From JBELHR01 sp049606855 (GTDB taxonomy: Bacteria > Bacteroidota > Bacteroidia > Flavobacteriales > Flavobacteriaceae), in assembly GCA_049606855.1 (NCBI GenBank), contig JBMYVY010000004.1:178729-242728 (forward strand): DNA of 64,000 nucleotides, read 5' to 3'. A program made the position numbers and the translations under genes. Under the pieces are notes generated by a model. That model saw only the letters and a program-made list of their open reading frames with translations. It was not told the DNA's origin and did no database searches. Shown here piece after piece: positions 51,199-60,611 of the stretch (positions are counted from its first letter, which is position 1; the number at the start of each line of letters is the position of its first letter).

Positions 51199-52239
51199 AT
51201 GAATATTCCTTCAAGAATTTTAATCTGCATAATCTTTTCTCTTAGTTTAACTTCTTGTTTAACTAAGAAACTTGTTAACCCAGAAGTTTCAGATTCGTAT
51301 TTTGTTTCTGTTTTTGGAAAAATCACATATTTACCAAAAGGAAATTGGTTTGAATTAAGGGCACAGGAATGTAATGCAGATGTAAATAGTTTTCAGGTCC
51401 TCTCTCAAACTGTAGCAAAAGACAAAACACATGTTTACGTGGAAGGACTAATTCAAAACGATATTGATGTTCACCAATTTGTTTTTAAAAAGAACGTCTT
51501 TAGAGACAATAATTATGTTTATTCCTTGGGAAGAGGAATTCTTATTCCAGTTCCAGTAGAAAATCCAGAAACATTTGAATATTTAGCTAATTCTAAAAAA
51601 TGGGCGAAAGACAGCGATCATTATTATCACATTTATAAAAAGCAAAATGTAGATTTTGATTCGTTTAAAATTATAAATGATTTTTTTACTTATGACAAAG
51701 ATTCAATTTACGTTTATTTGAATAAAAGATTATCTGGATTCGATAGACAAACCGATACTATTGCAAGAATTAATCGCTTTTATATCCATGACTCACAAAC
51801 AGTCTATTATTTGAATACCTATTCTGATACTATTAATCAAATAAAATTTGACCACATCTTGAAAACTGAGCAAATCAGTGGTTTACACATAAGAATTAAT
51901 GACCAAATTATTTACAAAGAAAAAGTTATCAAAAAGGGAATTTTAGATGTTGCTTCATTCGAAACCATTGGAGGATTGCATAATGAAAAATATTCGAAGG
52001 ACAAAAATAATGTATATTTTGAAGATAATATCATTCCCAATGCCGATCCATTATCTTTTAAAGTTTTGGGTTTTAAAGTAGGTAAAGACGATAATCATGT
52101 ATTTTTTAAGACAAAAATTGTTGAAAATATAGATTCACAATCATTTCATGCTGTTAGCGAAAACAGATTGATTCTTTACTTTGAAGATGGCAATGGCAAC
52201 CGCTACAATGAAAATGGACAAGAATTCGTTAAAAAGTAA
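51199..52239 (+). CDS. DKNYY-family lipoprotein
   Basis: A 346-residue lipoprotein (SLTSC lipobox near residue 19) built from repeats that contain K-D-x-x-x-V/Y-Y/F patterns: KDKTHVYVEG, WAKDSDHYYHIYK, YDKDSIYVYL, SKDKNNVYFED and GKDDNHVFFK. This is the DKNYY pattern, of unknown function. It is flanked by copies of short hairpin repeats and has no operon partner, as expected of a mobile accessory gene. Confidence 0.75.
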   Translation: MNIPSRILICIIFSLSLTSCLTKKLVNPEVSDSYFVSVFGKITYLPKGNWFELRAQECNADVNSFQVLSQTVAKDKTHVYVEGLIQNDIDVHQFVFKKNVFRDNNYVYSLGRGILIPVPVENPETFEYLANSKKWAKDSDHYYHIYKKQNVDFDSFKIINDFFTYDKDSIYVYLNKRLSGFDRQTDTIARINRFYIHDSQTVYYLNTYSDTINQIKFDHILKTEQISGLHIRINDQIIYKEKVIKKGILDVASFETIGGLHNEKYSKDKNNVYFEDNIIPNADPLSFKVLGFKVGKDDNHVFFKTKIVENIDSQSFHAVSENRLILYFEDGNGNRYNENGQEFVKK

Positions 52240-52281
52240 AAAGCTTTTACCTTTTAACCCCTATTATTTTTTCTCTATATG

Positions 52282-52304
52282 ACAGGATATGCAATCCTGC
52301 CCTT
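52282..52304 (+). repeat. ACAGGATAT-AATCCTG hairpin repeat, copy 2
   Basis: CAGGAT and ATCCTG arms around ATGCA, then CCCTT and a partly shared TAAATCGACT tail. Matches the copy at 51035. Confidence 0.7.
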
Positions 52305-52320
52305 CATAAATCGACTAGAT

Positions 52321-52941
52321 TTATAAAAACAAATCAGTAATCACCGAGATAATAAATTCAACACCGATTGAAATAACAATAAACCCAATAATTCTTGACA
52401 AGGCATTAATACCAGACGCACCGAGGATTTTGACAATATAGAAGGAGCTCTTTAAAATAAGATAAATACAAATTACCGAGAGAAATATGGCCGTAATAGC
52501 AATATGAACATTTGTCACCCCCTCTAATTCTTGATTATAAGCAATTAACAAAGAAATCGTTCCTGGTCCTGCAATCATAGGCATTGCTAAAGGAGTTAAA
52601 GTAATTTCGGATCTGGATTCAATATCCAGTTTCACTTTCTCTTTTTTCATTCCCTTGTGCTTTTTAAATTCTCCAGTCAGTAAAGAAAACCCCGATGATG
52701 TAATAATAAGGCCACCGGCGACTTTTAAAGAATTTAGTGTAATCCCAAAAAACAGGAGAAGATACTGACCTATAAAAAAGGAAATCAATAAAATAATTAA
52801 AACATTAATTGAGGTCCATAAAGCAATTTTATTTCGTTCTTGAGCAGTATGTTCAGTTGTCAAACCCACGAATACAGGCACTGTGCCGAAGGGGTTCATT
52901 ACTGAAAACAAAGCCCCAAAAATCATTAAGAATAAATCCAT
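52321..52941 (-). CDS. MarC-family integral membrane protein
   Basis: A 206-residue protein with six hydrophobic helices. MarC/UPF0056 segments are LFSVMNPFGTVPVFVGLT (ends MNPFGTVPVF) and LAMPMIAGPGTISLLIA, and GASGINALSRIIGFIVISIGVEFI near the end (part ALSRIIGF). MarC was once tied to multiple antibiotic resistance, which was not upheld; function is unknown. Its first two-thirds and upstream DNA are repeated at 56305-56724. Confidence 0.88.
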   Translation of the reverse strand: MDLFLMIFGALFSVMNPFGTVPVFVGLTTEHTAQERNKIALWTSINVLIILLISFFIGQYLLLFFGITLNSLKVAGGLIITSSGFSLLTGEFKKHKGMKKEKVKLDIESRSEITLTPLAMPMIAGPGTISLLIAYNQELEGVTNVHIAITAIFLSVICIYLILKSSFYIVKILGASGINALSRIIGFIVISIGVEFIISVITDLFL

Positions 52942-53013
52942 TTGTTTTAATGCAAAATTGGAATTTGCACATGTCTAAACAGTGAATTTCTTACTAATTT
53001 AAAGTTAAGTTTG
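52594..53013. repeat. 420-bp direct repeat, left copy
   Basis: Comparison with 56305-56724 shows one difference, A at 52603 against G at 56314, and identity at all other positions that I checked along the full length. It covers the 5' part of marC and 72 bases upstream. The offset is 3,711 bases. Confidence 0.95.
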
Positions 53014-53066
53014 ATGGGAATATTAAAAGTTGACCTTTTTATTTATCCAAATATTCAGAGAACAAT

Positions 53067-53636
53067 TCAAAACAAATCGTATCTAAAATTAATTATCGTT
53101 CCGCGAAATATAGTTTTATCATAGTAATATCTGATTCCATAAATCAAGTTGATTTCACTTTTACCAAATGAATACTTAAGTCCTATCCTTACAATGTTAC
53201 CAAATGATCTTGCCTGATAATAATTTGTTAAATTTTCTAACAAAACATATTCATCATTTATCGTCGCATATAGCCTATATATTATATCCGTAACATTTGA
53301 ATTATAATAAGTAAAACCATACTGAATATTCAACCCAAATGAATTCTTAACGGGAATTGAGTTCTCCATTTTAAGATCATAAATATTTGTAATGTTCGAA
53401 TAATTATCAAATTCAAATGAATTTGCATTTCCATAAGTAAAAGTCGCTAGAAAGCTAGAAGATAACTTGTATTGAAGATCAAGCTCAAGTATTCCAGAAA
53501 AAAAATCCCCATTACTATTAAAATTATAACCATACCCCACACCAGTTTTAAAATTGGAATTACTTTGTCCAAGCAAACTAAAATTAATCAAAAGAAACCA
53601 AGAAAACATTATTGTATTTTTAAAAACTACTCCCAT
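53067..53636 (-). CDS. Secreted protein resembling a small outer-membrane beta-barrel
   Basis: A 189-residue protein with signal peptide (ends near SLLGQS) and alternating aromatic strands (GVGYGYNFNSNGDFFSGILE cut as GVGYGYNF, LQYKLSSSFLATFTYGNA, LNIQYGFTYYN, INLIYGIRYYYD), ending in NFRYDLF with a terminal Phe as in outer-membrane proteins. No family recognised. Start may be Met10 rather than Met1. It overlaps the gene before it by 10 bases. Confidence 0.65.
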   Translation of the reverse strand: MGVVFKNTIMFSWFLLINFSLLGQSNSNFKTGVGYGYNFNSNGDFFSGILELDLQYKLSSSFLATFTYGNANSFEFDNYSNITNIYDLKMENSIPVKNSFGLNIQYGFTYYNSNVTDIIYRLYATINDEYVLLENLTNYYQARSFGNIVRIGLKYSFGKSEINLIYGIRYYYDKTIFRGTIINFRYDLF

Positions 53637-54331
53637 TCTATTTGTCCAAAAAAGTTAAAATTATATTCATTTTGGTTACCACCACTAACTCTTAAAAGAT
53701 AAGAATTATCCAACATTGGAGCATTTACAAAAGGAATTCTTTGTGAATAAATCACATTTGAATTAAAGTCAACCCAAAGAGTTAATGATTTTAATTCATC
53801 ATTAATTGTTATAGTAAGCCCAAATTCATTATCAATATTAAATGCAAATTTCAAAGGCTCAACAAAGACAATCTCTTTATTCTCATCATCATGAAAATAC
53901 TCATAATCATTCAATATCACTCTCTCAGATAAATCCCTATACTCCATTTCAAATATTTTAGGTTGAAAAGAATAAACATCAGAACTATACTTAATTGAAT
54001 TTAATACTAACGTATTAGGGCGTTTAATATTTGGTAATTCGATTCTTTCCATAAAACCAAACTCATCCGATGAAACAATCAAGTCATAGTTTTTTGATTC
54101 CTCAACTAAAAAACAAAGTGTATCAATTCGTGCTAGTTTTTTTCTATGCTGCTCTACTTTAACTTCATTAAAATTTACTTCTAGATCCTTTGTAGGATAA
54201 TTGGTCCAAACACAGCACCTTGCAGGTGCAAAAGAAGAGCTCAAGGAATATTCGAAACTTAGATCATCTTCATAAACCATCTGATTCTCGCAAGAAACAA
54301 ATACAATCAATAGAACGATTAAATATTTCAT
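53627..54331 (-). CDS. Hypothetical lipoprotein
   Basis: A 234-residue lipoprotein (IVFVSC) rich in beta strands, with a CC pair in PARCCVWTNYPTKD. The plan resembles DUF4249-type lipoproteins that sit next to TonB systems, but I cannot confirm that. Runs directly into the beta-barrel-like gene and follows a broken fibronectin-type gene. Confidence 0.6.
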   Translation of the reverse strand: MKYLIVLLIVFVSCENQMVYEDDLSFEYSLSSSFAPARCCVWTNYPTKDLEVNFNEVKVEQHRKKLARIDTLCFLVEESKNYDLIVSSDEFGFMERIELPNIKRPNTLVLNSIKYSSDVYSFQPKIFEMEYRDLSERVILNDYEYFHDDENKEIVFVEPLKFAFNIDNEFGLTITINDELKSLTLWVDFNSNVIYSQRIPFVNAPMLDNSYLLRVSGGNQNEYNFNFFGQIEWE

Positions 54332-54392
54332 GTTTTATTATTATTATTAAGAATAGCTTGCTTAAAAAAAGCAAGCTATTCATGTTCAAGTT

Positions 54393-56177
54393 TTAATTAT
54401 CTGTAAACTTTATTTCAACTCCATAACCTGCATGCCAATGTACGTTCGGTGGTTGATGAAATTGGATATATAATCTACCTAGGTCTTTAGAATCATTATT
54501 TTTAAATTTATGTTTAGGCTTCTCCTCAGTAGCTGTTTGTTGAATTTTAACAAATTCAGTAAATGTCTCAGCTAGGTTGTTATATTTAGTTACTAAATCA
54601 ATAACTTGTGTAGCAGAAAGAAGGTAAGCATCCTCCTCAACAACTGATACTGTTACAAGATCCATCCATTGAATAGGGATCCAATTGAAAAAATTATGTG
54701 AAATATCAACATTTGTTTTTGCTTTAGCACCTCCCTGCCAATCGAACTCAAACCCATAATCTCCTGGCGTCATCTCAATTACTTGATTACCATTATTTGT
54801 ATCAACGGTGAAAATTCTAAAGCAAAACTCCGGGGCACCGTTAAGCCATGACTCTACTCTTGAATCCCATTCAATATAATCTAATGTCAGGTATGAATTA
54901 AACTTATCCCTGTAAGGGTAAGTAATTGTTGTATACAATGGTGCACCTAGTTGATCTTTAGCTCCTGTATGCTGAAGTGCATAATTAGTTTGAACTCCTG
55001 GTTGAATATCAGCTTCTGTATATTCATAAGTATCATGTGAAAATTGCGCATGATCTATATACTCTTGATCCATTCCTACTCGCTTTCTAGACAATTTATA
55101 ACCTGTATGAGGTGTTGACGAAAATGCAGACCATCTTAACTCAACTTGTTGAACAGATGATAATTGAGGAAGCATTGCAGAAAATTCTTTAGGTCGTGGA
55201 ATAGATTCTGGTGCCTCTTTCCCTTCGGCGTCTGATGTGCACTCTCCAAAAGAATTTTCCGTTACAATTCTATATGAATAATACAAGTTAGGTGAAAGGT
55301 TATAATCATTATAGGTAGAAATTGTGGGGCCGAGAACAGCAATCCTTTCCCAATCATTACTCCCTCCTCCTGATCTTTCAATATACTGGACAAAAACATC
55401 TGACAAACTAGTATCTGCTCTTATCCAATCTAACTTTAACCCTAAAGGTATTTGAGTCACTGCTAAATTAGAAACGCATGCCGGTGGCAAAGGCTCATCA
55501 CCCTCAATGATACCACGCCCATATAAATTTCCAATATTTTTCAAATATTCTTTCTTAATGATTAATTCTCCCGTTGTTTCATTTATCGAAGTTCTTTCAT
55601 TAAATCCAATAACGACTACTGGAAATGTTGGTTCCACATTAGTTGATAGAATTCTTTTCTCTAGGTTTTGATTATATGCAACAACAAATTCTACACTTTC
55701 AGCTCCTTCTTCTGGAACAAAAGTAACCCATATATCGTCTCCTGGAAGCCATTTTTCATAGTGTAAAGGGACCGATATTTGAAGATTAGGATAGAGCATC
55801 ATTAAAAAATCAATATAATCATTAAGGGCTTGTTTTTCACTTAGATCATATTCGTCACCAAATAAATATGATTTGAACGATTTTGACAAATTACCTTTTC
55901 CACTATATTCTTTTTCCATGGCATGCTCTAAAAGATAATCATAATCTCCATCAAATTTTATTCCAATATTCTTATGGATATCAGCTGCAAAGTATTTATT
56001 TTCTAGAGCAACTGCAAGGTCTTGAGCAAATAAATTTAGTTGTTCATTAATATAAGTTTTTCCAAAGTATTGATATTCATCAATACTCGTGGTTAGCGTT
56101 TAACCAACTATCTCTTCCTCATTATTACAAGAAGAAATTAGCAATACTATTAGTAATAATTTTAATGCTTTGTACAT
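54393..56177 (-). pseudogene. Fibronectin-type lipoprotein gene interrupted by an in-frame TAA
   Basis: ATG at 56177 opens a typical lipoprotein signal (YKALKLLLIVLLISSC) and then NNEEEIVG, followed by TAA at 56102-56100. The same frame continues without another stop for about 60 codons (TLTTSIDEYQYFGKTYINEQ and on) into a 508-codon stretch from ATG 55919. That stretch has two fibronectin-III-like segments (CVSNLAVTQIPLGLKLDW, and PESIPRPKEFSAMLPQLSS cut as ends) and a C-terminal domain. Without the signal peptide the downstream product would stay inside. Could also be a base-call error. Confidence 0.7.
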
Positions 56178-56289
56178 GTTTTTTTGAAATTCTGGTTAAT
56201 AATTCTTTTATCTAAATAGCTATTTAACACAAACTTAGATAGTTATTTTCACAAAATTTTAAGACTTAAAGGTGAAATATTTAAATCCC

Positions 56290-56652
56290 CTATTCTAGTA
56301 CTAAAGTTAAAGTGATTTCGGATCTGGATTCAATATCCAGTTTCACTTTCTCTTTTTTCATTCCCTTGTGCTTTTTAAATTCTCCAGTCAGTAAAGAAAA
56401 CCCCGATGATGTAATAATAAGGCCACCGGCGACTTTTAAAGAATTTAGTGTAATCCCAAAAAACAGGAGAAGATACTGACCTATAAAAAAGGAAATCAAT
56501 AAAATAATTAAAACATTAATTGAGGTCCATAAAGCAATTTTATTTCGTTCTTGAGCAGTATGTTCAGTTGTCAAACCCACGAATACAGGCACTGTGCCGA
56601 AGGGGTTCATTACTGAAAACAAAGCCCCAAAAATCATTAAGAATAAATCCAT
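56290..56652 (-). pseudogene. Truncated copy of marC
   Basis: The first 115 codons match the intact gene at 52321-52941 exactly apart from the edge; then the frame runs into unrelated DNA as LVLE and stops. It lacks the last three helices. It results from the 420-bp duplication. Confidence 0.9.
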
Positions 56653-56724
56653 TTGTTTTAATGCAAAATTGGAATTTGCACATGTCTAAACAGTGAATTT
56701 CTTACTAATTTAAAGTTAAGTTTG
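56305..56724. repeat. 420-bp direct repeat, right copy
   Basis: Second copy of 52594-53013. Beyond its right edge the sequence (GTCGCGTAATTAATCG) differs from that beyond the left copy (ATGGGAATATT). The left edge breaks marC. Confidence 0.95.
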
Positions 56725-56857
56725 GTCGCGTAATTAATCGAACTATGGAAAAAGAGTAAGAACAAGACCCAAGAGGAACTTCTAATTGAGTTAACATTAG
56801 AAATATCAAATCTCAAAAAAAAATGAGCTTAATCTTTACGACTAATAATATCTAAAA

Positions 56858-57403
56858 TTAATTGTCAAATACCGTAAAAGATATAGCAGTTACTATTGGT
56901 TGAGAGGTAGATGGAGATAAAGCAAATCTAATAGCAATATAATTAACATAATCCAGAAAATACTGATTACTACCATTCTCTACTTCAAAGGTGAGACTTG
57001 TCACTTTTTCCATTAGAAGAAAAGATGGTTTGGCCTCGCCAATAACATAATCTACTCCTTGAATTTCTAAGGTTACATCTGAGCTAATTACTTCAATATT
57101 AGATATTATATAATCCCGATTTGTGTTTTCTTGATAAAATTTAATTCTAATATCACCATTAGAAAAATACCGATATACTTCAGGAAAATCTAACTGTTTA
57201 AGCTCAAAATTGGTATTAAATAGTGCGTTCAAGGCTGCTAAATCTCCTTTAGTTTGATTGATATCATTCAGACTTACTCCATTAAAAGACATCGAAATAT
57301 AATCCTCATAAGATATATATTTAGATACAACACTATTACCTTGAGACATTGCACAAAAAGTAGTACCAATAAGGAATACGAATATATAGAGTAAATTTTT
57401 CAC
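56858..57403 (-). CDS. Secreted hypothetical protein
   Basis: A 181-residue protein with a signal peptide (ends near AMSQG). The body is mixed alpha/beta with no family motif that I recognise. The start is GTG at 57403, where the signal peptide begins. It follows another small secreted gene by 34 bases, so the pair may be cotranscribed. Confidence 0.6.
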   Translation of the reverse strand: MKNLLYIFVFLIGTTFCAMSQGNSVVSKYISYEDYISMSFNGVSLNDINQTKGDLAALNALFNTNFELKQLDFPEVYRYFSNGDIRIKFYQENTNRDYIISNIEVISSDVTLEIQGVDYVIGEAKPSFLLMEKVTSLTFEVENGSNQYFLDYVNYIAIRFALSPSTSQPIVTAISFTVFDN

Positions 57404-57437
57404 AGTAATTAATTACAATTATATTTTGATTTAAGGT

Positions 57438-57908
57438 TTATTCTGTACCGTATATAATATCCAGTATAATTTGACTATACTTATCAAACGTAAAGATTAA
57501 ATACCTGTCCAAATTTTCAGAATCATATAAAAATACACGACAAGGAGATCTTGAACAATCTTTTTCAGCGTTTTCGAAAGAATTCAAAACTTCAGAAATA
57601 TCATCTCCCACCTGAATACCATTAATATTAAGGTTTCCATTATCGTTGTTAATACCGATATAGGTAAGCTCATTATTGTAAAAATGAAAGGTGTAATGAT
57701 CATTTTTTAATTCATTGAGATAACGCTTATCCATTTCATCGTAGAAATCAGACTCGGTAATTCCAATAAAGGAATTTTTAATTAGCCTTGGGCTTACTTC
57801 ATTAAAATAAGTTCCATTAATTTTCGTTTTTGATGAATCAAAAGTCATCTGACTGTAACTTAACTGTACAATGAGAGTAAAGAATAAACTTAAAATAAAT
57901 CGTTGCAT
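57438..57908 (-). CDS. Secreted hypothetical protein
   Basis: A 156-residue protein with signal peptide (ends near LSYSQ). A segment GIQVGDDISEVLNSFENAEKDC (ends GIQVGDDIS and ENAEKDC) resembles SmpA/BamE-like or YjgA-like small folds only loosely. No family claimed. First of two minus-strand genes. Confidence 0.6.
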   Translation of the reverse strand: MQRFILSLFFTLIVQLSYSQMTFDSSKTKINGTYFNEVSPRLIKNSFIGITESDFYDEMDKRYLNELKNDHYTFHFYNNELTYIGINNDNGNLNINGIQVGDDISEVLNSFENAEKDCSRSPCRVFLYDSENLDRYLIFTFDKYSQIILDIIYGTE

Positions 57909-58095
57909 TTTGATGATTTTATAAACTACATTAGAGATCCACTATTATAATCAAAATCAATGAAAAATTATCCTATTTTACAGAAAATCACTCGAATTAA
58001 GATAATATTTCATCAATTCAAACTAGGAGACCCACTTCAAACCCCTCAAATCTAAAATAAACACAAGTCAATTACCCTAACCCGTCATTTTAACC

Positions 58096-58103
58096 TACCT
58101 TTG
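58096..58103 (+). promoter_or_regulatory. -7 box TACCTTTG of the DEAD-box gene
   Basis: TACCTTTG places the transcript start at about 58109, which disfavours the ATG at 58110 and supports 58128 as start. Confidence 0.6.
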
Positions 58104-58127
58104 TCGCTTATGCCCGGAAAAGATACT

Positions 58128-59348
58128 ATGACATTTAAAGATTTAAAATTAGATCCAGCAATACTTAAAGCACTTAAGGATCAACAATATATTAACCCAA
58201 CACCAATTCAAGCCAAATCCATTCCTATCATTTTACAAGGAAATGATATGTTAGGAAATGCGCAAACAGGTACAGGGAAAACAGCTGCCTTTACGCTACC
58301 GATCATTCAACAATTGATCGATAGACCACAAAAGAACATCTCGACCCTAATTGTTACCCCAACCAGGGAATTGGCAATTCAAATTGGTGAAAATATTGAC
58401 CACTACACCAAGTATACCAACCTGAAAACGACGGTTATATTTGGAGGAGTAAATCAAACCCCACAGGTCAAAGCTTTAAAAAGAGGAGTAAATATTCTTG
58501 TGGCTACCCCAGGTAGACTTCTAGATTTGATGAATCAAGGATTTATTTCATTAGATCATATAAAATACTTTGTTTTAGATGAAGCGGATCGCATGCTCGA
58601 TATGGGATTCATCCACGACATCAAAAAATTACTCGCAAAACTTCCTCAGAAAAGACAATCACTATTTTTCTCGGCAACCATGCCAAAAAACATCGTGAAC
58701 CTTTCTCAAGAAATATTAAACAACCCTAAAAAGGTTGCCGTAAATCCAGTTTCTTCCACAGCGCAAACCATTCAGCAAAACCTGTTATACACGAACAAAA
58801 GTGAAAAAGGAAATTTACTTGTTCACCTGCTGAGAACTGAAGGAATAGATCAGGTGTTGGTTTTTTCAAGAACTAAACACGGCGCAGACAAAATTGTAAG
58901 AAACTTGAACAAGCAGCATATTGACAGTGCTGCGATTCATGGAAACAAGAGTCAAAACCAGCGTCAAAAAGCGCTCAAATCCTTCAAGAATGGAGAAATC
59001 CAGGTTTTAGTTGCGACGGATATTGCCGCACGAGGAATCGATATTGATAAATTGCAATACGTGATTAACTACGACGTTCCTAATGAGTCAGAAACCTATG
59101 TACACCGTATTGGTCGATGTGGTCGAGCAGGAGAATCAGGAACGGCTTATTCTATTTGTGAACCTGAAGAAAATCAGTACGTAAAAGACATAGAAAAGCT
59201 GATCAAGAAAAGTATTCCTGTAATAAAAGAGCATCCTTATCCACAGACGGACAAACCAATGACCGAAGCGGAGCGCAAAGCAGTGCGCAAAGAAAAAGAG
59301 GCTCAGAAACGCGCCTTCTTTGCTAACAGAAAGAAAAAAAGACGTTAG
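58128..59348 (+). CDS. DEAD-box RNA helicase (RhlE-like)
   Basis: A 406-residue helicase core: Q motif YINPTPIQ, motif I AQTGTGKT at 45-52, PTRELAIQ, TPGRLLDL, DEAD near 150, SAT, ATDIAARGID and HRIGRCGRAG. The basic tail (KKEAQKRAFFANRKKKRR region, ends ANRKKKRR) fits RNA binding. RhlE-group enzymes act in ribosome maturation and RNA decay. MTFKDLKLDP is the usual opening. Confidence 0.94.
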   Translation: MTFKDLKLDPAILKALKDQQYINPTPIQAKSIPIILQGNDMLGNAQTGTGKTAAFTLPIIQQLIDRPQKNISTLIVTPTRELAIQIGENIDHYTKYTNLKTTVIFGGVNQTPQVKALKRGVNILVATPGRLLDLMNQGFISLDHIKYFVLDEADRMLDMGFIHDIKKLLAKLPQKRQSLFFSATMPKNIVNLSQEILNNPKKVAVNPVSSTAQTIQQNLLYTNKSEKGNLLVHLLRTEGIDQVLVFSRTKHGADKIVRNLNKQHIDSAAIHGNKSQNQRQKALKSFKNGEIQVLVATDIAARGIDIDKLQYVINYDVPNESETYVHRIGRCGRAGESGTAYSICEPEENQYVKDIEKLIKKSIPVIKEHPYPQTDKPMTEAERKAVRKEKEAQKRAFFANRKKKRR

Positions 59349-59650
59349 TCCTCTTCTTTTTCTGGAGTATCAAATAAGTTTGAAAGTTTATCGAAGCCTT
59401 CCATAAAAGAATTAGAAGCATCAAAAAACACTTTCTTCATATGATCAAATTGATCACCTGAACTGTTTTTTAATTCGTCGTATTTATGTTCTAAATCGGC
59501 TTTCTTTTCTTGAAGATCAGCAATTTGATCGGCGTATTTTACTTTATAATGATCACTTGCTTCATTGGCTTTGCCTTGAAGTTCAGTAATTTTGTCTGCC
59601 AAGACATCGATAGCTTGATTCGCTTTTTGTTTTGCGGTTTCTCGATCCAT
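59345..59650 (-). CDS. Coiled-coil hypothetical protein
   Basis: A 101-residue highly charged helical protein, with heptad-like stretches through about 15-75 (ANQAIDVLADKITELQ, ADLQEKKADLEHKYDELK). No signal or family recognised. Six bases after the upstream gene at 59657 and overlapping the helicase stop by 4 bases. Confidence 0.65.
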   Translation of the reverse strand: MDRETAKQKANQAIDVLADKITELQGKANEASDHYKVKYADQIADLQEKKADLEHKYDELKNSSGDQFDHMKKVFFDASNSFMEGFDKLSNLFDTPEKEED

Positions 59651-59656
59651 AAATTA

Positions 59657-60391
59657 TTATTTTATTTCTTCACTTAAATTAATCAAATAGATTTTCAGGC
59701 CTTGATTATTTTTATCCGCAATCATGTCATGGACTTCTTTATCGTCCAAAGAGGCTTCAAATAATCGATTCATTCGACCAGATTCAAAATTCAGGGTATT
59801 AATAAAATAATCTTCAAAATTGAAGAAGAGGTAATCTAAACTTTCTTGTCTGAGCTCAACAGAGCGTCTTTTCTTTGCTTCTTTGGTTTTTCCAGAAACC
59901 CAATTGTATACAAAGTCAACGGTAACATATCCACCAACTAATCCATCAGTTCTTCCCACTGGATTCACATTGGTTTTTGCATTTAATTCTCTTTCTGCCT
60001 CGGTCAGTGGTGTTTTTCCGGCATTGTCGACACCATTTAATATATTGGCTTGGTCAATATCTCTTAATTCTACAGCATCTAATTCAACCACACGATTACG
60101 CATTTGAATATCTATGGTATCTTGGCTCATAAAAAATTCGTCAATATACATGACAAAAGTCTGTGTCGCACTGTGACTAAACTCGATGGAGTCACCAATC
60201 TGTAGGGCCAGATCAGCCATACCCATTTCATTGGTAATCTTAAATTCACGATCCGCCTTATTAAGGACAATTGCCCCGGCTAAAGGTTTAGATAAATAAA
60301 CTAATTTAAAGGGTTTATCTTCTCTCTCTTGAGCATAACTCAGACCACCGAATCCAATCAACAATCCAATAAATAATATCCATTTTTGCAT
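59657..60391 (-). CDS. Secreted protein with a carboxypeptidase-regulatory-like domain
   Basis: A 244-residue exported protein (signal ends near LSYAQ). Residues about 25-105 resemble the CarboxypepD_reg beta fold (LSKPLAGAIVLNKADREFKI, TNEMGMADLALQIGDSIEFS as split parts), ending with VELDAVELRDI. The C-terminal half is helical. Function unknown. Confidence 0.65.
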   Translation of the reverse strand: MQKWILFIGLLIGFGGLSYAQEREDKPFKLVYLSKPLAGAIVLNKADREFKITNEMGMADLALQIGDSIEFSHSATQTFVMYIDEFFMSQDTIDIQMRNRVVELDAVELRDIDQANILNGVDNAGKTPLTEAERELNAKTNVNPVGRTDGLVGGYVTVDFVYNWVSGKTKEAKKRRSVELRQESLDYLFFNFEDYFINTLNFESGRMNRLFEASLDDKEVHDMIADKNNQGLKIYLINLSEEIK

Positions 60392-60415
60392 ATTACAATT
60401 TACAAAAAATTATGT

Positions 60416-60538
60416 TTAAATGATGCGCTGTTCTACCTCTAGAGTAAATCCGTAATGCTTTTTTACTCGCTCTTGCACTAAGTCTATCAAACTCAAGACA
60501 TCAGCTCCACTCGCATTTCCTGTGTTTACGATGAAAGA
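60416..60538 (-). pseudogene. murB: 3' remnant of murB
   Basis: Reading the minus strand, 40 codons end in a normal stop: FIVNTGNASGADVLSLIDL, then VQERVKKHYGFTLEVE and QRII. This matches the MurB C-terminus (FIVNTGNA, EVxxI). TAA interrupts the frame just upstream, at 60541-60539, and the rest of the gene is absent. The intact gene should exist elsewhere. Confidence 0.75.
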
Positions 60539-60611
60539 TTACCTAGAAAATGAACACGGATAGAGTCATTGAGAATATTATTCTTTAAATTTAATTGCAA
60601 ATAGGTATACT

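Noticed and set aside
50818..52320. tRNA-Arg as the attachment site of an integrated element
   Set aside because: I found no direct repeat of the tRNA 3' end downstream and no integrase gene.
56739..56825. A 28-codon stretch (LIELWKKSKNKTQEELLIEL and on) that looks like the start of a PAS or histidine-kinase protein
   Set aside because: Too short, no start or domain follows, and coiled-coil-like sequence arises easily in AT-rich DNA.
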